Source of the DNA: Bacteroidota bacterium
Lineage (GTDB): Bacteria > Bacteroidota > Bacteroidia > Flavobacteriales > BACL11
Reading direction: 5' to 3'
Length of the DNA: 64,000 nucleotides
NCBI GenBank assembly: GCA_028408365.1
Contig: JAOOLD010000003.1
Coordinates: 1 to 64,000 of the forward strand
Shown: positions 40,731-50,311 of the stretch, in pieces
How the letters are laid out: every line of letters starts with the position of its first letter
Numbering within the stretch: position 1 is the first letter of the stretch
Notes under the pieces: model-generated
Databases searched by the model: none
Seen by the model: only the letters and a program-made list of their open reading frames with translations
What the model was told of the DNA's origin: nothing
Position numbers and translations under genes: made by a program

Positions 40731-41561
40731 TTAAGGCTTTCTTTTTATTGTATTTCTGTTATAACTTTTGGTATTTGAACGATTAAAGTTATTATTGGTC
40801 TTCGTTCTGAATGAGTTTTTATTGTTACTAGTTTTTTTGTTGTAATAATTGCTTTTTCTATTGGTAGATTTTTTTATTTCAGTTTTGTATTCCCTTTTGT
40901 CAAAATTTTTCGTTTTCGCTTGCTTAATAGTCCTTGTGTCAAAATTTTTGTTCTTTAAATTAACAGAATTGTATTTACTTGTTTTTGTTACGCTAGAGTT
41001 ATTGTAAGTTCCGCTTAGTGAGTTTCTTTTGCCATAATAAAATCTTTTCCCACTTGAATTTGAAATAACAATATTTGGGTTGTGGTAACTGTGATTATAG
41101 TTCCAATATGAGCTGTAAAATGGGTCATAATAACCGTAATGAAAGGGATTATAGTATGAGTAATTATGATATGGAGAGTAATAGCCATAGCCATATCCGA
41201 TAGACATACCAAAATTATAAGAATAGGGATCATAAAATGTATTCCATCTGTCATAGTAGAATGGATTAGAAGAAAAATATCTGTCATATAGATAGGGTCT
41301 ATAAAGCCCTCTACTAGAACGGTAATAATTATCAAAGTAATAATTGTTTATTGATACTTGAGAGGTGTCTTCATTGTAAATACTGTCAGCACTGATGTAA
41401 TTTTTGTCTTTTTCAACGCTTTTATAATTTGAAATAATTTCATCATGTGAGCTAAATTCATCTGCATTAAGATAGTTAGGGTCATCAAAATGAGACATGT
41501 ATAATGTGGAGCTACATGAAAAAAGAAGTGAAAGTGAAATTAGTGTAATAAATTTTGACAT
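40731..41561 (-). CDS. Tyr/Asn-rich lipoprotein, low complexity
   Basis: 276 residues: signal peptide MSKFITLISLSLLFS, then Cys16. The middle (about 75-165) is very rich in Tyr, Asn, Ser and Gly with many YYxP/YGYG steps. The last 90 residues are Lys/Asn/Thr-rich and basic. No recognisable domain. Similar Tyr-rich envelope proteins occur in flavobacteria but their function is unknown. It precedes the outer-membrane barrel gene by 2 nt and may be its partner. It is divergent from proS, with a -7 box 25 nt upstream. Confidence 0.75.
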   Translation of the reverse strand: MSKFITLISLSLLFSCSSTLYMSHFDDPNYLNADEFSSHDEIISNYKSVEKDKNYISADSIYNEDTSQVSINNYYFDNYYRSSRGLYRPYLYDRYFSSNPFYYDRWNTFYDPYSYNFGMSIGYGYGYYSPYHNYSYYNPFHYGYYDPFYSSYWNYNHSYHNPNIVISNSSGKRFYYGKRNSLSGTYNNSSVTKTSKYNSVNLKNKNFDTRTIKQAKTKNFDKREYKTEIKKSTNRKSNYYNKKTSNNKNSFRTKTNNNFNRSNTKSYNRNTIKRKP

Positions 41562-41586
41562 AGCTTAAATATTTATTGCTTACCTA

Positions 41587-41594
41587 CAAAGATA
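41587..41594 (-). promoter_or_regulatory. -7 promoter box TATCTTTG of the Tyr-rich lipoprotein gene
   Basis: Minus-strand TAnnTTTG match 25 nt from the ATG, back-to-back with the proS box 11 bp away. Confidence 0.5.
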
Positions 41595-41605
41595 GTTTAA
41601 TTTGT

Positions 41606-41613
41606 TAATTTTG
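41606..41613 (+). promoter_or_regulatory. -7 promoter box TAATTTTG of proS
   Basis: TAnnTTTG match 41 nt upstream of the proS ATG. Confidence 0.5.
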
Positions 41614-41654
41614 CTTCAACATGAAAACGCGATAGTTAAACAAAAATTGTTAAT

Positions 41655-43121
41655 ATGTCAAAGAAAATTACACCAAGAAATAAAGATTATTCTCAGTGGT
41701 ATAATGACATAGTACAGCACGCTGAGCTCGCTGAAAGCTCAGCAGTTCGAGGATGTATGGTTATTAAACCATACGGATTTGCAATATGGGAAAAAATGCA
41801 GCAAGCACTTGATGTAATGTTTAAAGAAACAGGACACTCAAACGCATATTTCCCTTTGTTTATTCCAAAATCTTATTTCAATAAAGAGGCAGCACATGTT
41901 GAGGGCTTTGCTAAAGAATGTGCTGTTGTTACTCATTACAGACTCAAAAATGATAATGGGAATATTATAGTTGATTCTAATGCCAAGCTAGAAGAGGAAC
42001 TCATTGTTAGACCAACCTCAGAAACAATAATTTGGGATACTTACAGAAAATGGATTCAATCTTATAGAGACTTACCTATTTTACTAAACCAATGGGCCAA
42101 TGTTGTTAGATGGGAAATGAGAACAAGGTTATTTCTCAGAACTGCAGAATTTCTATGGCAAGAAGGACACACCGCTCATGAAACCAAAGATGAAGCAATA
42201 GAAGAGTCCAAGTTAATGATTAATGTGTATGCTAAATTTGCAAAAGAATTCATGTCAATGCCTGTTATCATTGGAACTAAAACAGAAAATGAGAGATTCG
42301 CTGGTGCAATTGAAACATATTGCATCGAAGCTATGATGCAAGATGGTAAAGCATTACAAGCAGGTACATCACACTTTCTGGGACAAAACTTTTCAAAAGC
42401 GTTTGATGTTAAATTTGCTAACAAACAAGGAAAGTTAGATTATGTTTGGGCAACCTCTTGGGGAGTATCAACAAGGCTAATGGGTGCATTAATAATGTCG
42501 CACTCTGATGATAAAGGTTTGGTTTTACCTCCCAAGTTGGCTCCATTTCAAGTTGTAATCATTCCAATTTATAAAGGAAAAGAAGAACTGGTTTTAATTG
42601 ATGAGAAAGTCAATGATTTAATTCAAGAGCTAAAATCAAAAGGAATATCATATAAATATGACAATAGAGACACTCACAAACCGGGTTGGAAATTTGCAGA
42701 GTACGAGCTGAAAGGTGTGCCAATTAGATTGTCAATTGGCAATAGGGATATAGATAATGATACAATTGAATTAGCAAGAAGAGATACATTAGAAAAAAAA
42801 ATATACAAGTTTGACAGCATTTCTAATAAGATCACAAGATTATTAGATGAAATTCAAGATAATCTATATAACATTAATCTTAAAAGAATGAAAGACAATA
42901 CTGTTGAGTGTGTAGATTTCGATGATTTCAGTTCAAAGATAAGTTCTGGCTTTTTTGTTAAAGCTTACTGGGACGGTACAACAGAAACTGAAAATAAGAT
43001 TAAAGAAAAAACTAAAGCAACAATAAGATGTATTCCATTAGAAAAATCAAAAGTTATGGGTAAATGTATAATAACTGGCAAGCAATCTAAAGATAAAGTC
43101 ATATTTGCAAAATCATATTAA
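41655..43121 (+). CDS. proS: Prolyl-tRNA synthetase
   Basis: A 488-residue class II synthetase of the eukaryote/archaea-like ProS type, lacking the bacterial editing insertion. Motif 1 lies around [19 protein letters not shown], motif 2 around [31 protein letters not shown] (about 139-170), and motif 3 around [20 protein letters not shown] ThrRS-like anticodon-binding domain follows from about 300, and the C-terminal zinc-binding-like domain is shortened. It charges tRNA-Pro in the cytoplasm. The stop codon is directly followed by the ATG of the next gene. Confidence 0.96.
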   Translation: MSKKITPRNKDYSQWYNDIVQHAELAESSAVRGCMVIKPYGFAIWEKMQQALDVMFKETGHSNAYFPLFIPKSYFNKEAAHVEGFAKECAVVTHYRLKNDNGNIIVDSNAKLEEELIVRPTSETIIWDTYRKWIQSYRDLPILLNQWANVVRWEMRTRLFLRTAEFLWQEGHTAHETKDEAIEESKLMINVYAKFAKEFMSMPVIIGTKTENERFAGAIETYCIEAMMQDGKALQAGTSHFLGQNFSKAFDVKFANKQGKLDYVWATSWGVSTRLMGALIMSHSDDKGLVLPPKLAPFQVVIIPIYKGKEELVLIDEKVNDLIQELKSKGISYKYDNRDTHKPGWKFAEYELKGVPIRLSIGNRDIDNDTIELARRDTLEKKIYKFDSISNKITRLLDEIQDNLYNINLKRMKDNTVECVDFDDFSSKISSGFFVKAYWDGTTETENKIKEKTKATIRCIPLEKSKVMGKCIITGKQSKDKVIFAKSY

Positions 43122-43784
43122 ATGAAGAGCGAGATAATTAATATTTTAAAAACAAAATCAAAAAATAAGCAGCTTGTTTATTCAAACACAAAAACTTTCT
43201 TTGAAAATCTTAAAGAAAAATTAATTCAAACGGAGAAATACTTAATAGATAGAGTATCAAGTTCAAATAAAGAAATCGAAATTAAATATTTAAGTAGTGG
43301 AAATTTTGAAGCTATGTTGCAATTGTCAGGAGAGACTCTTTTGTTCAATATGCATTCAAATGTATTTGATTTGCCTAAAAATCATGCTTTTAAAAATTCT
43401 GATTATTTAAAAAATGACTTAGAGAAATCTTTTTGTGGAATAATTAATATATATAATTTTCTTTCTGATTCATATAAATATAAAAGATTAAATGATGAGG
43501 TTTATTTGATTGGCAGAATTTTTATTAATAAGGATAATAATTTTTTTGTTGAGGGCGAAAAACCAATTGGGTTTTTGTTTAGAGATTTTCCTAACCAAAA
43601 TGTTACATCTGATTTGATTGAAAAAATTCTTTCTACATGCATACTTTATTGTTTAAATGATGATTTAATTGTTCCAGACTTTAATGATTATAAAATAATT
43701 AATGTTCATCATATCATGCAAATGAGCAATAATCAAAAATTAAAAACTGCAAAAAAACTAGGTTACAGATTGTCAGATGAATAA
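43122..43784 (+). CDS. Conserved-looking hypothetical protein
   Basis: 220 residues, not recognised. No signal peptide or membrane helix, so probably cytoplasmic. The N-terminus (about 10-45) is helical and Lys-rich. The middle has alternating hydrophobic strands, including EAMLQLSGETLLFNMHSNVF and EVYLIGRIFIN. The C-terminus contains NVHHIMQMSNNQKLKTA. The ATG follows the proS stop with no gap, which shows translational coupling. The protein could be related to tRNA or translation because it lies between proS and tRNA-Glu-rpsT. That is inference only. Confidence 0.75.
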   Translation: MKSEIINILKTKSKNKQLVYSNTKTFFENLKEKLIQTEKYLIDRVSSSNKEIEIKYLSSGNFEAMLQLSGETLLFNMHSNVFDLPKNHAFKNSDYLKNDLEKSFCGIINIYNFLSDSYKYKRLNDEVYLIGRIFINKDNNFFVEGEKPIGFLFRDFPNQNVTSDLIEKILSTCILYCLNDDLIVPDFNDYKIINVHHIMQMSNNQKLKTAKKLGYRLSDE

Positions 43785-43797
43785 ATTTGTTTTTTTA

Positions 43798-43827
43798 TTG
43801 TCTTGTAATTAAAAAATCATAGTTTTG
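43798..43827 (+). promoter_or_regulatory. Promoter of tRNA-Glu-rpsT (TTG-N19-TAGTTTTG)
   Basis: -33 TTG at 43798-43800 and -7 box TAGTTTTG at 43820-43827, 19-nt spacer, 22 nt before the tRNA 5' end. Full consensus. Confidence 0.65.
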
Positions 43828-43849
43828 CAATCTGTTTGATAAAAGATTC

Positions 43850-43921
43850 GGCCCGGTCGTCTAGTGGTTAGGACGCCAGGTTTTCATCCTGGTAACCGGG
43901 GTTCGATTCCCCGTCGGGCTA
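43850..43921 (+). tRNA. tRNA-Glu (anticodon TTC)
   Basis: Acceptor stem GGCCCGG/TCGGGCT, anticodon stem CCAGG/CCTGG with loop TTTTCAT, T-arm CGGGG-TTCGATT-CCCCG. The CCA end is not encoded (the sequence continues CAAAA). rpsT begins 14 nt downstream, with no terminator between, so they are probably co-transcribed. Confidence 0.96.
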
Positions 43922-43935
43922 CAAAATAAAAAATT

Positions 43936-44196
43936 ATGGCTAATCATAAATCAGCAATAAAGAGAATTCGTCAAAACGAAAAAAGAAAAGTTAGCAACAA
44001 GTATCAGCATAAAACTGCAAGAAATGCTATCAAGAAGCTTCAAAATGATACTGATAAAAAATCTGTAAAAAAACTCTTCCCAAAAGTTGTTTCAATGATT
44101 GATAAGCTAACTAAAAATAACATTATACATAAAAATAAGGCCTCAAACCTTAAATCTAAGCTAAACAAACACTTTAACGTAGTCACAAAAAAATAG
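43936..44196 (+). CDS. rpsT: 30S ribosomal protein S20
   Basis: 86 residues, highly basic, the usual S20 length. It starts ANHKSAIKRIRQNEKRK and continues with the helical Lys-rich body of S20, binding 16S rRNA in the small subunit. It lies just downstream of tRNA-Glu in the same direction. The HAD phosphatase gene follows 8 nt later. Confidence 0.97.
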   Translation: MANHKSAIKRIRQNEKRKVSNKYQHKTARNAIKKLQNDTDKKSVKKLFPKVVSMIDKLTKNNIIHKNKASNLKSKLNKHFNVVTKK

Positions 44197-44204
44197 CATT
44201 TTAG

Positions 44205-44894
44205 GTGATTAAAAATATTTTTTTTGATCTTGACAGAACTTTATGGGATTTTGAAAAAAACTCCGAATTAGTTCTAGATGAAATCTTTTTTGAATTTAAT
44301 CTCAAGGAAAAAATTGGTGCTCAAAAAGAAATATTCATAAATGAATATAAAAAAATCAATGAAACTTTATGGAATCAATATCGAATTGGAAAAATTAAAA
44401 AAGAGTTTTTGAGGTATAGTAGATTTAAGCAGACACTAGAGCTATTTAATTATTATAATAAAAATTTGTCAACAGAAATTTCTGATTATTATGTTAAAGA
44501 GTGTCCAAAGAAAAAAAATCTTTTTCCCAATACAATTAAAATTTTAGATTATCTAAAAAATAAATACAATTTACATATCATAACAAATGGATTTGAAGAA
44601 GTACAAATTATAAAATTAAAATCCTCAGGCTTATCAGATTATTTCGATCAGATTATTACATCAGAAAAAATTGGAGTAAAGAAACCTGATCCCAAAATTT
44701 TTAGTTTTGCGTTAACATCTGCAAAAGCAAATAAAGAAAACTCTATTATGATAGGTGATGATTTAAAAGTGGATATCTTGGGAGCAGAAAATTTTGGAAT
44801 CAGAGCAGTTTATTTTAATCCAAATATGAACATTCATAATGAAAAAATTAGTTTTGAGATAAAAAATCTTGATGAGTTAATTTCATTATTTTAA
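44205..44894 (+). CDS. HAD-superfamily hydrolase, YjjG-like nucleotidase
   Basis: 229 residues. HAD motif I FFDLDRTLWDF is at residues 6-16, motif II is ITNGFEEVQ (about 126), motif III lies around GVKKPDPKIF (about 158-167), and motif IV is IMIGDDLKVDI. The cap and the TNGFEEVQ-IKLKSSGL stretch match YjjG-type pyrimidine nucleotidases, which clean up non-canonical nucleotides. The start is GTG at 44205, as no ATG precedes motif I. Its 3' end overlaps the convergent aroA by 47 nt. Confidence 0.88.
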   Translation: MIKNIFFDLDRTLWDFEKNSELVLDEIFFEFNLKEKIGAQKEIFINEYKKINETLWNQYRIGKIKKEFLRYSRFKQTLELFNYYNKNLSTEISDYYVKECPKKKNLFPNTIKILDYLKNKYNLHIITNGFEEVQIIKLKSSGLSDYFDQIITSEKIGVKKPDPKIFSFALTSAKANKENSIMIGDDLKVDILGAENFGIRAVYFNPNMNIHNEKISFEIKNLDELISLF

Positions 44895-46044
44895 AATCGG
44901 CTTTTTTCAAATCTTTCCAAAAATTTACATAAGATTTTTTGACAACATCTGGATTTTCGATTAGAACAAAGTCATTATTAATGGCTAATGCAGCAAAGCT
45001 CATTGCAACCCTGTGGTCATAAAAGGTAGAAATAATTTTTTTTTGTTTTATGTTTTTATATCCTATCTGAAAACTTAAAACTCGATCACTTTCTTTAAAT
45101 TTTTGAGTTTCTATTCCATAAACTTTTGTCTTTAGATTGTGTTCTTCAATGAGAATCGATATTGGTAAAAAAATATCAGGAAAATCTTTGATGTCTAAGC
45201 TATTCAATTCATTAAAATTCTTAATTTTTTTCATTAATATATCATTTCCTTTTTTAATCATTTTAACACCAAAATGTTCAGCAATTCTAAAAACTATACT
45301 ATCTCCTTGGAGTTCAGAGTAAGTTAATTTTTTAAGAAGAATTTCTGAATCTATCGCTAGTGAGCAAATAAGCATCCAAAAAGAAGAAGCAGACCAATCT
45401 TTTTCAACTACAATGTCATAAGGAACAATTTTTTGTTTTTTGATGATTATTTTATCACTATCCCATTTGTACTTTAACCCAAATTTGGTCATTAACTTTA
45501 GTGTCATCAAAATGTAAGATTTCGAAAAATGATTATTTCTTAAAGAAATTGAAAGTCCATTTTCCAATTTTGGCGCAATCATAATTAAAGAGGAAACATA
45601 TTGAGAAGTCTTTGATAAATCAATTGTAATTTCATTTCCTATTAACTTTTTGCCAATGATTTGAACAGGAGCATACCCATATCTTTTCAGAAACTTAATG
45701 TCAGCCCCAATATCTAATAGAGCATTAACAAGTTCAAGTATAGGTCTTTTTCTGATTCTTTCATTTCCATCTAATATTACCGTTCTACCAACTTGAATAG
45801 AAAAGTATGATATTAAAAATCTTAAAGAAGCGCCAGAGTCCTCAACATCTAATTTTTTTTCTTGCGATTTTATTAAATTATTTAATCTAATACTATCATT
45901 TGAGTCAGCTATTTGATCAATTATATATTTATGTTTATACAGGTTATATAAAATTATTAATCTGTTAGAAATACTTTTGGACATTGGAAGCTCAACTTCA
46001 CAATTTACTGTTTTATTTCTTTGTGATATTTTATAAATCATCAA
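44848..46044 (-). CDS. aroA: 3-Phosphoshikimate 1-carboxyvinyltransferase (EPSP synthase)
   Basis: 398 residues, somewhat shorter than the E. coli enzyme. It joins shikimate-3-phosphate and PEP. Key segments are LPMSKSISNRLII (about 19-31), VEDSGASLRFL, DGNERIRKRPI, the catalytic Asp region DIKDFPDIFLPI, KFKESDR and DHRVAMSFAAL. It overlaps aroB by 14 nt at its start and is the last gene of the M61-hpt-adk-obg run. It extends 47 nt into the convergent HAD gene. Confidence 0.95.
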   Translation of the reverse strand: MMIYKISQRNKTVNCEVELPMSKSISNRLIILYNLYKHKYIIDQIADSNDSIRLNNLIKSQEKKLDVEDSGASLRFLISYFSIQVGRTVILDGNERIRKRPILELVNALLDIGADIKFLKRYGYAPVQIIGKKLIGNEITIDLSKTSQYVSSLIMIAPKLENGLSISLRNNHFSKSYILMTLKLMTKFGLKYKWDSDKIIIKKQKIVPYDIVVEKDWSASSFWMLICSLAIDSEILLKKLTYSELQGDSIVFRIAEHFGVKMIKKGNDILMKKIKNFNELNSLDIKDFPDIFLPISILIEEHNLKTKVYGIETQKFKESDRVLSFQIGYKNIKQKKIISTFYDHRVAMSFAALAINNDFVLIENPDVVKKSYVNFWKDLKKADFKIMKLTHQDFLSQN

Positions 46045-47020
46045 TGTTTATATAATTATTGAAATCGCACTTGCCAATTTCCTTTAAAATAGAAAAGTTA
46101 ATAAGACTATTTTCATTTTTCTTATCATGCTTTAAATATTTAATTAAATGATTAATATCAACCTCCTCAATTTCGTTATAAATTGATTTCATGTACTTAA
46201 TTATTTCAATCTTTTTTCTTGTTCTAGAATATTTAAGCTCCATAATTATACCCATTGCAATTGCTTTTCCATGAGTAATTTTCTTTTTTTTGTTTAAGTA
46301 AAAACTTTCAATGGCATGACCAATTGTATGTCCAAAATTTAAGATTTTTCTTTGGCCCTTGTCAAATGGATCCTTTTCCACAATTTCCTTTTTAATGTTT
46401 AATGATTTAAATATTAGCTCATTAATATTATGATCTTTATAAAATTTGGAGCTCAGTATGGTCCAAAAATCAGAATCGTATATAAGCGCACTTTTAATAA
46501 TTTCAACATAACCTGATAACCATTGATTTGTTTCTAATGTATTTAAAAAATTTGTGTCAATGTAAACAGAAATTGGATTTTTAAATGTGCCTATTTGATT
46601 CTTAAAACCAAGAAAATTGATTCCATTTTTACCTCCAACAGATGCATCAACCATTGACAGTAACGTTGTTGGTATATTTAAAAAATCAATCCCTCTTTTG
46701 AAAGTAGAAGCGCAAAATCCTCCTACATCACAGATAACACCTCCGCCTAAATTGATTATTAGTGAATTTTTATTGTAATTATTTTGAGATAGAAAATTCC
46801 AAATATTTAGTACTGATGAAATATTTTTACTGATTTCAGAGGATTCAATTTCAATTATATCAAATTCACTTTTAATTTCTTTAAGAAAATAGTCTAAAAT
46901 GTTATTTTTTTGGTTTTTATCTGTTAATAAACATATCTTTTTGTAAGAATCAAGTTGAACGTTTCTTAAGATATTTTCTCCAATAAAAATTTTATAATTT
47001 TCACAAATTATACTTTTCAT
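46031..47020 (-). CDS. aroB: 3-Dehydroquinate synthase
   Basis: 329 residues, at the short end of the family. NAD-binding GGGVICDVGGFCASTFKRG (about 91-109) and PTTLLSMVDASVGGKNGINF are the family hallmarks. The zinc ligands lie in an upstream Glu region and in LNFGHTIGHAIES (about 226-238). It is the second step of the shikimate pathway, cytoplasmic. It overlaps the PafA-like gene by 4 nt and aroA by 14 nt, so the two shikimate genes are coupled. Confidence 0.96.
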   Translation of the reverse strand: MKSIICENYKIFIGENILRNVQLDSYKKICLLTDKNQKNNILDYFLKEIKSEFDIIEIESSEISKNISSVLNIWNFLSQNNYNKNSLIINLGGGVICDVGGFCASTFKRGIDFLNIPTTLLSMVDASVGGKNGINFLGFKNQIGTFKNPISVYIDTNFLNTLETNQWLSGYVEIIKSALIYDSDFWTILSSKFYKDHNINELIFKSLNIKKEIVEKDPFDKGQRKILNFGHTIGHAIESFYLNKKKKITHGKAIAMGIIMELKYSRTRKKIEIIKYMKSIYNEIEEVDINHLIKYLKHDKKNENSLINFSILKEIGKCDFNNYINIDDL

Positions 47021-48609
47021 TCTGTTATTTCATATAAAGGATTACCAGTTGATCCGTTTGGGTGTGAAATTTTTAATATTTGAGCAATAGTTGGTGCAAT
47101 ATCTTTAACATTGGTTCTTCGGTCAGTGTGACCTTTTTCAATCTTACCCCCCCAAAAAAGTAATGGAACATGAGTGTCGTAGCTAAAGCATGAACCGTGA
47201 GTAGTACCTCCTTTTTTCCAACTAAAGTTAATCCAGCCTGGCTCAAGTGTATAAATTATATCACCAGATCTTTTACTATTAAATCCTTTTTGAATTAGAG
47301 AATTTGGGGCATCTAAATATTCATTCTCTTCAAGTTGCTTATAATAATATGTTTTTTTTATCGCTGGATGATAATCTATCAAATAGTCAACAGATATTTT
47401 TCTTATTTTTTCAACGACTTCATATCCCAAATTTTGCATAATAAAATCTCTGTTTAAAAAAATTTGATCATTTGATACATTAAGAATGAGTTCGTTGTCG
47501 CTGATATCTTTTGATTGTAGGTTTAATCTGTCTCTGAAATGTTCAGCTAAGTCTGACTTCAAGTTACGTGTTGAGAAGTAGCCCGATGGTATTTTTTTAG
47601 ATGCCAAAACATTTGGTTCAGAAACTACTCCATGGTCAGCTGTTAAAAAAATAAGTGAATTTTCTTTACCAATATACTTTTCAATGTAGTTGATAATTTT
47701 TGCTATCTCCTTATCTAATTTATTGTATGTATCTTCAATTTCTGGTGAATGAGGTCCATATTTATGACCTATATAGTCTGTAGATGAAAAACTTAATATT
47801 AAAAAGTCAGTTGATTCATTTTTACCTAATTCCTCTTGTTTCATTAATTCGATTGCTAAATCAGCCAAAATAGAATTTCCGTGAGGAGTTGACTTTATAA
47901 TTCCATTTCCATCAAAATTTGATAATGAATCTAAGTTATAATTAAATTTGTTGTCAAAACTCCAGTTCTTTGCTAAATATGATTTTGCAGAGTTCTTTGT
48001 TTGAAAATCAACAATCCATTTCGGTAGCTCACTCATGTAATAACTGCTTGATATCCATTCACCCTCTTTATTCATCCAATAGCAAGCATCAGCTGAGTGA
48101 CCTGCAGAGAGAATGGCTCCTCTGTCTTTCAACGAAATACCAAAAACTTTTGAACTATCATCAAATAATTTTATTTGATCTCCAATAGTAGAAGTAAGTA
48201 AATGTTTAGGAGACATTTGTCCGTCTCTTGAAATTATGTCAAATTTATAGTCACAATTACAGATTGTATGCATTTCTCCATCTCCAGCGCAGTATATATT
48301 TTCTTTGCTGTATCTGTCAAACCAATTATTTGCTATTATTCCATGATTTGAAGGTGTTGTGCCAGTGGCAATAGTTGCATGTCCAGGGCCAGTATATGTA
48401 GGCATAAATGAAAAGTGAGTATTTCTAAAAAAATACCCTTCGTTTACTAAAGTTTTAAATCCGTTATTATTAAAGTTTCCCCAAAATCTGAATACATAGT
48501 CATATCTCATTTGATCGACAACTATACCGACAACCAGATTTTTTTTCTCTTGAGAAAATGAATAAAAAAACTGTAGGTTTATTATAATGATTAATAAAGT
48601 TTTTTTCAT
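47017..48609 (-). CDS. pafA: PafA-like alkaline phosphatase
   Basis: 530 residues with signal peptide (about 1-19, ending FSQ). The alkaline phosphatase superfamily fold has the metal-site Asp in GIVVDQMRYD. The nucleophile is Thr in YTGPGHATIATG (about 73-84), then NHGIIANNW with the PafA-type Asn. SLKDRG supplies the Lys-x-Arg pair that binds phosphate monoesters, and TADHG and GTTHGS supply further metal ligands. It is periplasmic or surface-bound and releases phosphate from monoesters. Its ATG overlaps the TGA of the 48-residue membrane protein gene. Confidence 0.92.
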   Translation of the reverse strand: MKKTLLIIIINLQFFYSFSQEKKNLVVGIVVDQMRYDYVFRFWGNFNNNGFKTLVNEGYFFRNTHFSFMPTYTGPGHATIATGTTPSNHGIIANNWFDRYSKENIYCAGDGEMHTICNCDYKFDIISRDGQMSPKHLLTSTIGDQIKLFDDSSKVFGISLKDRGAILSAGHSADACYWMNKEGEWISSSYYMSELPKWIVDFQTKNSAKSYLAKNWSFDNKFNYNLDSLSNFDGNGIIKSTPHGNSILADLAIELMKQEELGKNESTDFLILSFSSTDYIGHKYGPHSPEIEDTYNKLDKEIAKIINYIEKYIGKENSLIFLTADHGVVSEPNVLASKKIPSGYFSTRNLKSDLAEHFRDRLNLQSKDISDNELILNVSNDQIFLNRDFIMQNLGYEVVEKIRKISVDYLIDYHPAIKKTYYYKQLEENEYLDAPNSLIQKGFNSKRSGDIIYTLEPGWINFSWKKGGTTHGSCFSYDTHVPLLFWGGKIEKGHTDRRTNVKDIAPTIAQILKISHPNGSTGNPLYEITE

Positions 48610-48752
48610 TTTTTAAATTTAATTTTAAAAATTATAATAGATAAAGCAACTGCAACTAATACGTCATATTGAGCCAAAGCATTAGGCCATCCAAAGTTCC
48701 AAATGCAAATTAAAGTAAGCCAAAGAACCCAAAATTTGTCAAATAGCTTCAT
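48606..48752 (-). CDS. Small membrane protein, 48 residues (not in ORF track)
   Basis: An ORF below the track cutoff. It starts MKLFDKFWVLWLTLICIW and has two hydrophobic segments (about 8-20 and 30-42) separated by NFGWPNALAQYD, with a basic tail KIKFKK. It begins 1 nt after the stop region of the PAP2 gene and its TGA overlaps the pafA ATG. It therefore fills exactly the gap that otherwise breaks an unbroken chain of overlapping genes. Predicted as a two-helix inner-membrane protein. Function unknown. Its position between a lipid phosphatase and an alkaline phosphatase suggests a link to phosphate or lipid turnover, by inference only. Confidence 0.7.
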   Translation of the reverse strand: MKLFDKFWVLWLTLICIWNFGWPNALAQYDVLVAVALSIIIFKIKFKK

Positions 48753-48753
48753 A

Positions 48754-49308
48754 CTAATCAATTTTTGCAAATTTTTTCAATAATTCATAACTAATTAATG
48801 AGGCTATAAGTCCCCACAACATACCAAAAATAACATCAAGTGGAAAATGAACACCGAGATATATTCTAGAGTATGATATAAGTATTGCCCAGCTTGTGAT
48901 AGATATAAAAAATATCTTATTTTTTAAAGTCATACTTGTGAAAAATGCAACTGCAAAAGAATTTGCTGCATGCGAGGAAATAAATGAATATAAGCCACCA
49001 CAATCAACAACATGTCTCATTGATTGTGAAATAAATGAATCATGACAAGGTCTCAAAATCTTAAATTGATTTTTAAATAAATGTACACTTCCAAAATCAG
49101 AGATAAAAATTAATATACCTACTGTAATAATTAATTTAAAAAAAATAAATTTCTTTTTTCTATAAATTAAATATAGTAAGGATAGATAAAGTGGAATCCA
49201 AATAAATTTATTACTAATCAGTATAAAAAAGGGATCAATTGTTTCGAAGCCTGATTGGTTAATCATAAAAAAAACCTTTTCATTAAAATTTGATAAGTAA
49301 TTACGCAT
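48754..49308 (-). CDS. PAP2-family phosphatase
   Basis: 184 residues with about five membrane helices. The three phosphatase motifs are visible: K-x6-RP as [15 protein letters not shown] in place of PSGH, and [13 protein letters not shown] (SR-x5-H-x3-D). It may be an undecaprenyl-diphosphate or phosphatidate phosphatase of the inner membrane. It overlaps obg by 8 nt. Confidence 0.92.
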   Translation of the reverse strand: MRNYLSNFNEKVFFMINQSGFETIDPFFILISNKFIWIPLYLSLLYLIYRKKKFIFFKLIITVGILIFISDFGSVHLFKNQFKILRPCHDSFISQSMRHVVDCGGLYSFISSHAANSFAVAFFTSMTLKNKIFFISITSWAILISYSRIYLGVHFPLDVIFGMLWGLIASLISYELLKKFAKID

Positions 49309-50305
49309 TATTAAGCTTTTGCCATAAGTTATTTTTTAAGTCACTGAGTCCAAAATTTGATAAAGATGATATAAAAATTATATCAGCTAGTTCTTTACTT
49401 ATTTCTTCTTTTATTTCATGTTTAAGTTCATCATCTAATAAATCACATTTTGTCAGTGCTATAACTCTTTCTTTATCTAATAAGTCAGGGTTATATTTTT
49501 TAAGTTCATTATTTAATGTTTTGTACTCTTGTGTTATATCATTACTATCAGCAGGAATCATAAAAAGAAGTACGGAATTTCTTTCAATATGTCTTAAAAA
49601 TCTTAGACCCAAGCCTTTCCCATCAGCTGCTCCCTCAATTATTCCAGGAATATCCGCCATTATAAATGATTGATCATTGTAATATGAGACAATTCCAAGA
49701 TTAGGAGTAAGTGTTGTAAATGGGTAATCTGCAATCTCAGGTTTTGCTGCAGATAGAACAGATAATAGTGTAGATTTTCCTGCATTTGGAAACCCAACTA
49801 AGCCTATATCAGCGAGAACTTTAAGCTCAAGAACAAACCAATCTTCTTCATAATCAGTTCCAGGTTGAGCATATCTTGGGGCTTGATTTGTTGAAGTTTT
49901 AAAATGAGAATTTCCTCTACCACCCATTCCTCCATTAACCAAAGTTTTCTCTTCTTCATTTTCTGTTATTTCGAAAATAATTTGATCGCTTTCTGCATGT
50001 TTAGCAACAGTACCTAAGGGTACATTAATTATGGTGTCTTTTCCATCTTTACCATGCTTGTGATTACCACTTCCAGAAGAACCATGCTCAGCAAATAAAT
50101 GTTTTTTAAACTTTAAGTGTAATAAAGTCCACATTTGACTATTACCTCTGAGAATGATATTACCTCCATTTCCTCCGTCACCTCCATCTGGACCTCCTTT
50201 AGAAGTTATTTTGCTTCTATGAAAATGAGTGCTACCGGCACCTCCTTTGCCAGAACGACAGAATATTTTTACATAGTCTATGAAGTTTGTGTTCTTTGCC
50301 TTCAT
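49301..50305 (-). CDS. obg: GTPase Obg/CgtA
   Basis: 334 residues. The Gly-rich Obg fold (about 1-160) contains [10 protein letters not shown] and [11 protein letters not shown]. The G domain follows with [11 protein letters not shown] (about 166-176), [16 protein letters not shown] and TKCDLL. It lacks a long C-terminal extension. It acts in 50S subunit assembly and stress signalling. It lies 6 nt after adk, a known flavobacterial order. Confidence 0.97.
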   Translation of the reverse strand: MKAKNTNFIDYVKIFCRSGKGGAGSTHFHRSKITSKGGPDGGDGGNGGNIILRGNSQMWTLLHLKFKKHLFAEHGSSGSGNHKHGKDGKDTIINVPLGTVAKHAESDQIIFEITENEEEKTLVNGGMGGRGNSHFKTSTNQAPRYAQPGTDYEEDWFVLELKVLADIGLVGFPNAGKSTLLSVLSAAKPEIADYPFTTLTPNLGIVSYYNDQSFIMADIPGIIEGAADGKGLGLRFLRHIERNSVLLFMIPADSNDITQEYKTLNNELKKYNPDLLDKERVIALTKCDLLDDELKHEIKEEISKELADIIFISSLSNFGLSDLKNNLWQKLNNA

Positions 50306-50311
50306 GATAGA

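Noticed and set aside
41015-41335. Minus-strand 106-residue ORF rich in Ile and Thr
   Set aside because: Alternative frame of the Tyr-rich repeat region of the lipoprotein gene.
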